A stretch of 6,069 bases of DNA, taken from positions 1 through 6,069 of the forward strand of contig JALWVW010000135.1 of assembly GCA_027079365.1 (NCBI GenBank). Direction: 5' to 3'. Below, in pieces: positions 1-5,536 of this stretch (its first letter is position 1; each line of letters begins with the position of its first letter). Position numbers and translations under genes: made by a program. This stretch comes from Campylobacteraceae bacterium. Its GTDB lineage: Bacteria; Campylobacterota; Campylobacteria; Campylobacterales; Sulfurovaceae. Under the pieces are notes generated by a model. It ran no database searches, was not told the origin of the DNA, and worked only from the letters and a program-made list of their open reading frames with translations.

Positions 1-576
1 TATATGGCTACACAGATGATCCGGGAAAATGACCAATATGACCACCTTCCTGTTGTCGCCCTTTCTGCCCTTGTACTGGAAAATGAGATCAGTAAGATGT
101 TTAGATCAGGGGTAAACGGATACCTCCAGAAACCTATTAACCTGGGGCAACTCTACCATGCACTTTATATTTTCCTCAATAAAGATTCTGAAACCAACAA
201 CAGGAAAAAAACTGCAGTAACCTATCCCATGGTTGACGATATCAAAGGGCTCAATATCAAAAAAGGTTTGGCCAATGTCAATGACAACATTGCGCTATAC
301 AAAGAGCTTCTCACTGAGTTTGTAGCTGCTTACAAAGACTCACCGAAATTTCTCCAAAACCTTTACAGTGGAGAGCACTACCAGGGTATGCTCGCTTTTT
401 GTATCGATATGAAGGGGCTCTCAGGTACCATCGGTGCCTACGAAGTAAGTCGTATCATCGAAAAGATGCATGCCAGTCTCCTCGGACGAGAGTATGAAAC
501 CATATCCAGTTTCGTTGCAGAGTATAAAAAAGAGATGGAAAATCTTGTTGAAGTAATCAACAGCTACACCGCCTGA
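1..576 (+). CDS. C-terminal fragment of a response regulator or hybrid kinase: receiver domain end plus degenerate HPt domain
   Basis: The reading frame is open from the first base and the gene starts upstream, so the ATG at position 4 is very probably internal. Counting from that ATG, residues 1-58 are the second half of a receiver (REC) domain: VVALSAL carries the conserved switch Ser/Thr (S21) and LQKPIN the conserved Lys (K43). The phospho-accepting Asp lies outside the window. After a polar linker (about 60-76), residues 77-190 resemble an HPt four-helix bundle. The core CIDMKGLSGTIGA aligns with the family pattern AHTLKGxxGNIGA, but the phospho-accepting His is Ile134 (codon ATC at 403-405). 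The domain therefore cannot accept phosphate at the usual site and may act only as a docking or dimerisation module. The protein could be a REC-HPt regulator or the tail of a hybrid histidine kinase; the missing 5' part would decide. The stop is TGA at 574-576. The convergent neighbour is thiL. Confidence 0.85.
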   Translation, partial: YMATQMIRENDQYDHLPVVALSALVLENEISKMFRSGVNGYLQKPINLGQLYHALYIFLNKDSETNNRKKTAVTYPMVDDIKGLNIKKGLANVNDNIALYKELLTEFVAAYKDSPKFLQNLYSGEHYQGMLAFCIDMKGLSGTIGAYEVSRIIEKMHASLLGREYETISSFVAEYKKEMENLVEVINSYTA

Positions 577-637
577 GAAGCTCTCCTCAACCCGCGCGAA
601 TAGGCTCCCATGCATCCTTTATGTAGACACTTTCCTT
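577..637. other. Convergent intergenic gap
   Basis: Sixty-one bases separate the stop of the signalling gene from the stop of thiL on the other strand. No stem followed by a T run was found on either strand; the only small palindrome (GAGA/TCTC near 575-585) is too short to call a terminator. No gene is supported here. Confidence 0.6.
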
Positions 638-1483
638 CTAAGTAAAGTGATGACTCTGACAGGGAAATCTCTCGCTATTATTGGCTGTCTCAGCAAACAC
701 AGTCAAAGGAAGATCCAGAGAATCTGCAATGGTTTTAATCTCCTTATAGTCTCCTTTTGCAAAGCCTATAAGCATTTCATACTCCTCACCACTAGAGCCC
801 ATTTCATCGTTAATATTTTCTAATATTTTATATCCATATTTATTGATATCCAGTAGCTTGTTCGTATCACAGTAGAGTCCATCTGAAATATCCATACCGA
901 CATGCAGCAGGGGTCTGGCACGGTAGACAAACTCCGTTCGTAGTTGTGGCTCGATAAATTTGGAATCATCCGCTATCTTTTTGCCAGAGAGCAAGCGCTC
1001 CAGATCACGCTTGCTCTCTCCCAGTGTACCGGTATAAGCTAGCAGATCCCCCTCTTTCAATCCTTTTCTATAGAGGGGTGCATCACTGTGTGAGATAATA
1101 GTCACAGAGATATGCAGTTTTTCGCCTCCTACCGTGTCACCACCTATGATCTCACAGTCAAATGCTGCGGCCGTCTCCTCAAACCCTCTCATCAGTGCAT
1201 CGATCTCTTCTCTGAGTATCTCTTTGGGGATACAAAGGCTCAGCAGTGCATACCGGGGGTAGGCATTCATGGCAATCGCATCGGAGAAGTTGACCAGCAT
1301 AGCTTTTCTGGCTATCTGATAAGGGCTCATCCACGCCCTGCGAAAATGAATATCTTCATAAAAAGCATCGACACTATAGAGAGATTTACCGACCACAGCT
1401 GCATCATCTCCGATATGATCAGAGTTTAGTCTTTCGATAAGGTACGCTTCTTTATCTTGTGTCATCATGTAGAATTGTAACAT
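638..1483 (-). CDS. thiL: Thiamine-monophosphate kinase ThiL
   Basis: ThiL uses ATP to convert thiamine monophosphate to thiamine diphosphate, the last step of cofactor synthesis, in the cytoplasm. With a 281-residue protein, the PurM/ThiL-type landmarks occur in order: IGDDAAVV (24-31), VDAFYEDIHF (38-47), LVNFSDAIAMNAYP (63-76), IIGGDTVGG (112-120), GMDISDGL (196-203) and SGEEYEML (231-238). The Asp-rich motifs bind Mg-nucleotide and substrate. The segment between GYKI and SGEEYEML is only about 10 residues, clearly shorter than in E. coli ThiL (about 325 aa overall), giving a compact version. The C-terminus CQSHHFT looks natural. Start choice: the ATG at 1481-1483 has GAGAAG just upstream, though with short spacing. 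The ATG at 1517-1519 would add 12 residues and lies at or near the predicted transcript start. ATGs at 1466-1468 and 1463-1465 (MMTQDKEAY) are closest to where the homology begins but lack a ribosome binding site. Confidence 0.92.
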   Translation of the reverse strand: MLQFYMMTQDKEAYLIERLNSDHIGDDAAVVGKSLYSVDAFYEDIHFRRAWMSPYQIARKAMLVNFSDAIAMNAYPRYALLSLCIPKEILREEIDALMRGFEETAAAFDCEIIGGDTVGGEKLHISVTIISHSDAPLYRKGLKEGDLLAYTGTLGESKRDLERLLSGKKIADDSKFIEPQLRTEFVYRARPLLHVGMDISDGLYCDTNKLLDINKYGYKILENINDEMGSSGEEYEMLIGFAKGDYKEIKTIADSLDLPLTVFAETANNSERFPCQSHHFT

Positions 1484-1521
1484 ATGCTTCTCATTTTTTA
1501 CTTTTACCATAGTATTCATTT

Positions 1522-1529
1522 ATCTTATA
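1522..1529 (-). promoter_or_regulatory. Possible thiL promoter -10 box
   Basis: Read on the minus strand, TATAAGAT sits about 40 nt before the chosen thiL start and just before the AT-rich leader that carries GAGAAG. No -35 box is evident. It lies next to the sdhA -10 box on the opposite strand, so the two promoters would overlap back to back. This rests on sequence resemblance only. Confidence 0.35.
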
Positions 1530-1537
1530 CCTGCATG

Positions 1538-1546
1538 TGCTATAAT
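1538..1546 (+). promoter_or_regulatory. Extended -10 promoter of the sdhABE operon
   Basis: TGCTATAAT is a perfect TATAAT with the upstream TG of an extended -10 element. The start of transcription would fall near 1552-1554, giving a leader of about 24 nt before the sdhA ATG. No TTGACA-like -35 sequence is present; the upstream DNA is AT-rich, as is known for housekeeping sigma promoters in Campylobacterota. Confidence 0.7.
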
Positions 1547-1561
1547 CTCTGTACTTTATAT

Positions 1562-1567
1562 AAAGGA
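1562..1567 (+). promoter_or_regulatory. sdhA ribosome binding site
   Basis: AAAGGA lies 9 nt before the ATG at 1577. It decides the sdhA start against the in-frame ATG at 1484, which would lie upstream of the predicted promoter and would add a non-homologous extension of 31 residues. Confidence 0.7.
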
Positions 1568-1576
1568 CTTTACTCT

Positions 1577-3298
1577 ATGAAACTCAAAGATGTCAAAATC
1601 TATGAATATGATGCAGTGATTGTGGGCGCAGGACTTGCGGGACTTGCCGCCGCCAAAGAGCTGACGGAAGCCGGTAAAAAGACGGCGGTCATTACCAAAC
1701 TGCATCCGCTTCGAAGCCACTCCGGAGCTGCCCAAGGTGGGATCAATGCTGCGCTGAGCGAAGATGACTCTGTCGAGCTGCACATGTTCGACACGGTCAA
1801 GGGAAGTGACTACCTGGGAGACCAGGATGCAATAGAAATGATGTGCAAGGGCGCCCCGGAGACGATCCGATGGGCAGAGCGTATGGGTGCTGCCTTCTCC
1901 AGAGAAGAGGATGGCACTATCGCAATCCGTCCTTTTGGCGGACAGTCCAAGCCGCGAGCCTGCTATGCTTCTGATCGTACAGGGCTTACTATGTTGCAGA
2001 CGATCTACGAGCAGGCACACAGAGCCGGTATCGAAGTCTTTGACGAGTGGTATGCAGCCGACCTGCTCTACGAGGATGGAAAAGTCAAAGGTATCGCAGC
2101 CTTCAATCTCAGAGACTCACAGCCAGCGATTTTCAATGCCAAAGCCACCATGTTTGCCACAGGAGGTTATGGAAGAGCCTACAAAGTCAACTCCAATGCA
2201 CACGCCAATACCGGCGATGCACTCTCTATCGTGGCACGCAAAGGGCTTCCACTGGAGGATATGGAGTTTGTACAGTTTCATCCCAGTGGACTGGGAGGCT
2301 CGGGTATCCTGATCTCTGAAGCAGCCAGAGGCGAAGGTGCCTGGCTCTTCAACAGTGAGGGCGAGCGCTTTATGAAAAAATACGCACCCAATGTCCAAGA
2401 GCTGGCCTCCAGAGATGTCGTCAGCCGTGCCATCATGCAGGAAGTACGCGAAGGACGCGGTGTGGGACCGAACAACGATGCAGTCTTTATGGATCTTTCC
2501 CATCTGGATGACGATATCATCCTCAAGAAGCTTCCTGAGCTCAGAGAGCTTGCCATCACTTTTCAGGGGCTGGATATGCTCAAGGAGCCGATCCTGATCT
2601 CCGCTACCGCACACTACTCGATGGGAGGCATTCCTGTAGACAAGCGCTGCCAGGTGCGCAAATCTCCTACCGAGATGGTGGAGGGTTTCTATGCTGCGGG
2701 TGAATGTAGCTGTGTTTCCGTACATGGTGCCAACCGTCTGGGTGCCAACTCACTGCTGGAAGCGCTCTTCTTTGGGCGTGAAGCAGGCAAGGCTATCATC
2801 GCAGACCTCGATGGACTCACCCTCGTGAGGGCAACTTCCGAAGATGCACAAGGTATGGTCGATGAGTACAACTGGGTAAAAGGAAACAATGGTGACGAGA
2901 GAGTCCCTGCTCTACGCGAAGAGCTGCAAAACAGCATGAGCAGCGATGCGGGTGTGTTCCGCACAGAGGAGTCTTTGAACCGACAGATCACCAAGCTGGA
3001 GGAGCTTTATCAGCGCTACCGTAATATCCGTATCGATGACAAGTCTTCCACCTTTAACACCGATCTACAGGAGGCGGTAGAACTGGGACATATGTTGGAT
3101 TTCAGTCTCTTTATCGTCAAAGGTGCGCTCGAACGCAGAGAGAGTCGGGGTGCACACTTTCGTGATGACTATACAGAGCGGGATGATGACGCCTTTTTGA
3201 AGCACACCTTTGCCACGCTCAAAGATGACTACAGTATAGCACTGGAGTACGGCGATGTCGTACTGGGTCACTTTGAACCTGAAGCCAGAACATACTAA
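1577..3298 (+). CDS. sdhA: Succinate dehydrogenase / fumarate reductase flavoprotein subunit (type E SQR)
   Basis: This 573-residue subunit carries the FAD and the dicarboxylate site that interconverts succinate and fumarate. The N-terminal dinucleotide fold is GAGLAGLAAAKEL (17-29). The His for covalent FAD attachment is H48 in LRSHSGAAQGG. Active-site residues known from E. coli SdhA/FrdA are all present: H235 (FVQFHPSG), E248, R279 (ASRDVV, proton shuttle), H346 (HYSMGG) and R387 (HGANRLGANS). The C-terminal helical domain ends in FEPEARTY, and the length is normal for the family. The start at MKLKDVKIYEYDAVIVGAG follows a good promoter and ribosome binding site. There is no twin-arginine or hydrophobic leader, unlike the periplasmic MfrA of Campylobacter and Wolinella, so a cytoplasmic location is inferred. 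It is the first gene of a tight operon with sdhB and sdhE. The sequence does not show which direction the enzyme runs: oxidative TCA, reductive TCA or fumarate respiration. Confidence 0.97.
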   Translation: MKLKDVKIYEYDAVIVGAGLAGLAAAKELTEAGKKTAVITKLHPLRSHSGAAQGGINAALSEDDSVELHMFDTVKGSDYLGDQDAIEMMCKGAPETIRWAERMGAAFSREEDGTIAIRPFGGQSKPRACYASDRTGLTMLQTIYEQAHRAGIEVFDEWYAADLLYEDGKVKGIAAFNLRDSQPAIFNAKATMFATGGYGRAYKVNSNAHANTGDALSIVARKGLPLEDMEFVQFHPSGLGGSGILISEAARGEGAWLFNSEGERFMKKYAPNVQELASRDVVSRAIMQEVREGRGVGPNNDAVFMDLSHLDDDIILKKLPELRELAITFQGLDMLKEPILISATAHYSMGGIPVDKRCQVRKSPTEMVEGFYAAGECSCVSVHGANRLGANSLLEALFFGREAGKAIIADLDGLTLVRATSEDAQGMVDEYNWVKGNNGDERVPALREELQNSMSSDAGVFRTEESLNRQITKLEELYQRYRNIRIDDKSSTFNTDLQEAVELGHMLDFSLFIVKGALERRESRGAHFRDDYTERDDDAFLKHTFATLKDDYSIALEYGDVVLGHFEPEARTY

Positions 3299-3302
3299 GG
3301 AG
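3296..3302 (+). promoter_or_regulatory. sdhB ribosome binding site overlapping the sdhA stop codon
   Basis: TAAGGAG combines the TAA stop of sdhA (3296-3298) with an AAGGAG Shine-Dalgarno sequence, 6 nt before the sdhB ATG at 3309. It fixes the sdhB start and suggests that translation of the two genes is coupled. Confidence 0.8.
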
Positions 3303-3308
3303 CCTTGC

Positions 3309-4367
3309 ATGATACATACTGAAGAAGAAGTAATCCAAGAGGCCAAGCGTCTCGACAAAGAGGAACATGCGACTGATTTTGACCATCCAGTCAAGGTCGC
3401 ACTCAAGACATTCAGATTTAATGCAGAGACAGACTATCTGCCCTACTACAAGACCTATGAGATGGAGGTGACCAAGGATGAGCTTGTCCTTGATCTACTC
3501 AACCGTATCAAGTGGGAGCATGATGGCTCCTTCTCCTATAGACGATCCTGTAGGCACGGTATCTGCGGAGCCTGCGCGATCAAAGTCAATGGCAAAGCCG
3601 TACTTGCTTGCAAGGAGAATGCACAGGGTCTGGTCAAGATTTTTGGCAACGAGCTGGTCATAGAGCCACAGAGTCAAAAAAGAGCCATCAAAGATATGAT
3701 CATCGACAAGGGTGATTTCTGGCAGAAGCATGCCGATGTCAAGCCTTTTGTCGTGGCAGATGTCGATCCTCATCCGACCGAAGAGACACGCATCTCCCCG
3801 GAACGAAACGAGCAGTTCCTAGAGTCGGACTACTGTATCCAGTGTGGTGCCTGTCACTACTCCTGCCCTGCCCTGGAGGTCAATGAAGATTACCTAGGCC
3901 CTGCGGCACTGGTCGCAGCCTATCGCTTCAGTATCGACCCCAGAGACAGCGCGACAGAGGATCGCCTAGAGCTGACTTCTCAGCTGGGTATCGGTGTCTG
4001 GGACTGTGTAAAGTGTAATGAGTGTGTCGAGGCTTGCCCCAAAGAGCTCAATCCACTGGAGAAGATCACCAAGCTGCACAATATGCAGTTTGAGCAGGGT
4101 ATCGCCAAGCGCAATGTCGCTACCAAACATGCCGAAGGCTTTGTCCGCTCGATCAAAAAGTACGGCTATCTGGATGAAGCAGATATCGTCGTCTACTCCG
4201 AAGGGTATCTCGGCATGCACAAACATGTGAGCACTGCGGTCAAAATGATGAAGGCGGGCAAAATACACTGGCATTCCGGTATACCGTTCATCGATTCGGT
4301 ACCCAAGATCAAAAATCTGGACGAAGTCCAAAAGCTCATTGAAATCTCAATGACGCACAAACTGTAA
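3309..4367 (+). CDS. sdhB: Succinate dehydrogenase / fumarate reductase iron-sulfur subunit with HdrC-like C-terminal region
   Basis: SdhB carries electrons between the SdhA flavin and the third subunit. In the 352-residue protein, the [2Fe-2S] ligands are C81, C86, C89 and C101 (CRHGICGAC, then LAC). The first [4Fe-4S] set is C176, C179, C182 and C186 (CIQCGACHYSCP). The third set is C233, C236, C239 and C243 (CVKCNECVEACP). Classical SdhB/FrdB has C-x5-C-x3-CP here and binds [3Fe-4S]; the extra C236 makes a full four-Cys motif, so a second [4Fe-4S] is predicted, as known for type E enzymes. The protein is about 110 residues longer than E. coli SdhB. The extra C-terminal part (about 250-352) ends in a segment, MMKAGKIHWHSG to IKNLDEVQKLIE, that resembles the HdrC/GlpC style. 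That resemblance is from memory, not an alignment. Start chosen by AAGGAG 6 nt upstream. Confidence 0.97.
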   Translation: MIHTEEEVIQEAKRLDKEEHATDFDHPVKVALKTFRFNAETDYLPYYKTYEMEVTKDELVLDLLNRIKWEHDGSFSYRRSCRHGICGACAIKVNGKAVLACKENAQGLVKIFGNELVIEPQSQKRAIKDMIIDKGDFWQKHADVKPFVVADVDPHPTEETRISPERNEQFLESDYCIQCGACHYSCPALEVNEDYLGPAALVAAYRFSIDPRDSATEDRLELTSQLGIGVWDCVKCNECVEACPKELNPLEKITKLHNMQFEQGIAKRNVATKHAEGFVRSIKKYGYLDEADIVVYSEGYLGMHKHVSTAVKMMKAGKIHWHSGIPFIDSVPKIKNLDEVQKLIEISMTHKL

Positions 4368-4371
4368 GGAG
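4365..4371 (+). promoter_or_regulatory. sdhE ribosome binding site overlapping the sdhB stop codon
   Basis: TAAGGAG is repeated here: TAA stops sdhB (4365-4367) and AAGGAG serves the sdhE ATG at 4377, 5 nt further on. It is the same heptamer in the same arrangement as at the sdhA-sdhB junction. Confidence 0.8.
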
Positions 4372-4376
4372 AAAAG

Positions 4377-5264
4377 ATGAGTCAACTACATTATGCACTA
4401 TTTACCGGATGTACTGCCAAGCAGTCCACTCCCGAGCTCCTCTCCTCTACCCTCGCAGTAGCGGAGAAACTGGGAATAAAGATCACGATACTCGAAGAGG
4501 CGTCTTGCTGTGGTGCCAGTCACCTGCAGGATTTTGATGAGTTTTTGGCACATGTACTCAATGCCCGTAATATCTGCTATGCAGAGAAGCTGGGACTGAC
4601 CATGATCACGATCTGCAACACCTGCCAACTCAACTCACAGATGACCAAGCACGCACTGGACACCAACCCCGAACTCAAAGCCAGAGTCAACGAAAAGCTG
4701 GCGGAAGTCGGCCTGGAGTACAAGGGTACTTCGCAGATCAAGCACTTCCTCTATACGCTGATCGATGAGTATGGTCTAGAGAATATCAAAGAGAAGGTCA
4801 CCGTACCACTAAGCCATCTCAATATCGCACCCTTCTACGGCTGTCACAATATCAGACCCTCTGAGCTGCACGCAGCGTCCAACAACCACGAAAACCCCTA
4901 CAACCCTACCTCTCTGGACAGTCTGATCGATGCACTGGAGGGCAAGCCAGTCAACTATGAGAGCAAAAACAAATGCTGTGGCTTCCATGTAGAGCTACAG
5001 GCCAACCACGCCTCTGAAGTACTCTCCGGCAACGCCCTACTCGACGCGATGGACAACAACGCCGACCTCATGGTCACCCCCTGCCCGCTTTGCCATCTCA
5101 AGATGGACACCTACCAGCCCAGCATCTCCAAAGTCATGGGCAGAGATGTCAAGCTGCCGGTACTGCACATGCCACAGATGGTAGCACTGGCACTGGGATG
5201 CACCGAGAAAGAGATCGGACTTGATTTTCATGTGCAGAAGGCTAAGCATCTTTATTCTGCGTAA
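4377..5264 (+). CDS. sdhE: CCG-domain subunit of type E succinate:quinone oxidoreductase (SdhE/MfrE, HdrB-like)
   Basis: This 295-residue protein has two complete CCG (cysteine-rich) domains. The first uses C12, C44-C45-G and C80-x2-C83; the second uses C156, C200-C201-G and C236-x2-C239. All ten motif cysteines are intact. In HdrB of methanogens such motifs bind unusual non-cubane [4Fe-4S] clusters; in archaeal SdhE a cluster and a zinc site have been reported. The protein replaces the haem-b anchor subunits of classical enzymes and is presumed to pass electrons to or from menaquinone or a thiol/disulfide. No membrane-spanning segment is visible, so attachment would have to be peripheral, for example by amphipathic helices. 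It is the last gene of the operon, 9 nt after sdhB. The name should not be confused with the E. coli flavinylation factor also called SdhE. An Hdr-like disulfide reductase role cannot be excluded, but the sdhAB linkage favours type E SQR. Confidence 0.95.
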   Translation: MSQLHYALFTGCTAKQSTPELLSSTLAVAEKLGIKITILEEASCCGASHLQDFDEFLAHVLNARNICYAEKLGLTMITICNTCQLNSQMTKHALDTNPELKARVNEKLAEVGLEYKGTSQIKHFLYTLIDEYGLENIKEKVTVPLSHLNIAPFYGCHNIRPSELHAASNNHENPYNPTSLDSLIDALEGKPVNYESKNKCCGFHVELQANHASEVLSGNALLDAMDNNADLMVTPCPLCHLKMDTYQPSISKVMGRDVKLPVLHMPQMVALALGCTEKEIGLDFHVQKAKHLYSA

Positions 5265-5272
5265 TATATAAA

Positions 5273-5296
5273 TCTCCCTCGCTTGCCGAGGAGAGA
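5273..5296 (+). terminator. Hairpin just after sdhE, possible operon terminator
   Basis: Eight nucleotides after the sdhE stop, TCTC-CCTCG pairs with CGAGG-A-GAGA (nine pairs, one bulged A, five-base loop). No T run follows on the plus strand, so it is not a canonical intrinsic terminator. It could be a weak terminator or a 3'-end stabiliser of the sdh mRNA. Confidence 0.35.
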
Positions 5297-5317
5297 CTGT
5301 GTAAGACTTTATGCTTC

Positions 5318-5423
5318 CGGAAGTGGAGAGTTTCACTCCCACCCAGAATATGAATAGAATATATATATTTCCCACAAAAAGCGTGTAAACACCCTTTTTG
5401 TGGGAGTAAACTCTCCACTTCCG
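5318..5423. repeat. 106-nt inverted-repeat element between sdhE and the Sel1-repeat gene
   Basis: The left arm 5318-5342 begins CGGAAGTGGAGAGTTT and continues C-ACTCCCAC. The right arm 5400-5423 is its reverse complement except for one extra C (5334) on the left, so 24 pairs form with a single bulge around a 57-nt AT-rich middle. A transcript would fold into a long stem. The arms are unrelated to the flanking genes, and no clear target-site duplication is seen. It could be a small non-autonomous transposon-like (MITE-like) unit, a dispersed intergenic repeat, or an RNA processing or termination structure. The inverted repeat itself is plain in the sequence; its role is unknown. Confidence 0.8.
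5371..5404. repeat. Inner perfect 11-bp inverted repeat sharing bases with the outer arm
   Basis: CCCACAAAAAG (5371-5381) pairs perfectly with CTTTTTGTGGG (5394-5404) around a 12-nt loop that itself contains GTGTAAACAC. The bases GTGGG at 5400-5404 also belong to the outer right arm, so full outer and full inner pairing are mutually exclusive. Confidence 0.75.
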
Positions 5424-5498
5424 TAGGTTCTTGTATAGCCCTTAGGGCGGATGTAAACGAGGAAGAAGATAATGCCCCTAATTTTATGCTGCTAAAGA

Positions 5499-5504
5499 TA
5501 TAAT
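5499..5504 (+). promoter_or_regulatory. -10 box of the Sel1-repeat gene
   Basis: A perfect TATAAT lies in AT-rich DNA, with a start of transcription expected near 5511 and a leader of about 26 nt, much like the sdhA leader. No -35 box is recognisable. An alternative is TATATT at 5511-5516. Confidence 0.55.
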
Positions 5505-5524
5505 ATATTCTATATTGCAAATAT

Positions 5525-5530
5525 AGAGGA
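5525..5530 (+). promoter_or_regulatory. Ribosome binding site of the Sel1-repeat gene
   Basis: AGAGGA sits 6 nt before the ATG at 5537. It marks that ATG as the natural start even though the frame opened there closes after five codons; no start with a ribosome binding site exists in the frame of the repeats. Confidence 0.65.
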
Positions 5531-5536
5531 AATATA

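Noticed and set aside
1484..1576. N-terminal extension of sdhA from the ATG at 1484
   Set aside because: The extra 31 residues have no family similarity and the frame runs through the predicted promoter and ribosome binding site; the ATG at 1577 fits both.
2117..2725. Long open frame on the minus strand inside sdhA, and several similar ones opposite sdhB and sdhE
   Set aside because: They lie fully antisense to genes with complete family motifs, have no ribosome binding sites or recognisable domains, and are expected from the codon bias of the real genes.
3255..3308. Extension of sdhB into the end of sdhA from an ATG at 3255
   Set aside because: The ATG at 3309 has an ideal AAGGAG at 6 nt, and the extension lies in another frame of the sdhA coding sequence.
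5438..5448. GCCCTTAGGGC small palindrome as a terminator
   Set aside because: The stem is four base pairs with a three-base loop and no T run follows.
5385..5458. Three copies of GTAAAC (5385, 5406, 5453) as a possible operator
   Set aside because: Spacing is irregular, two copies lie inside the inverted-repeat structure, and a six-base AT-rich word is weak evidence.
5472..5495. Seven-codon mini-ORF (ATG to TAA) after a GAGGAAG sequence
   Set aside because: It lies upstream of the predicted promoter of the Sel1 gene, so it would not be in that leader, and such short frames arise easily by chance.
5242..5520. Open frame of 92 codons on the minus strand across the intergenic inverted repeat
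   Set aside because: It overlaps the end of sdhE and is made largely of the palindromic arms; no domain or ribosome binding site supports it. Its translation could still be useful as a probe for other copies of the repeat element.
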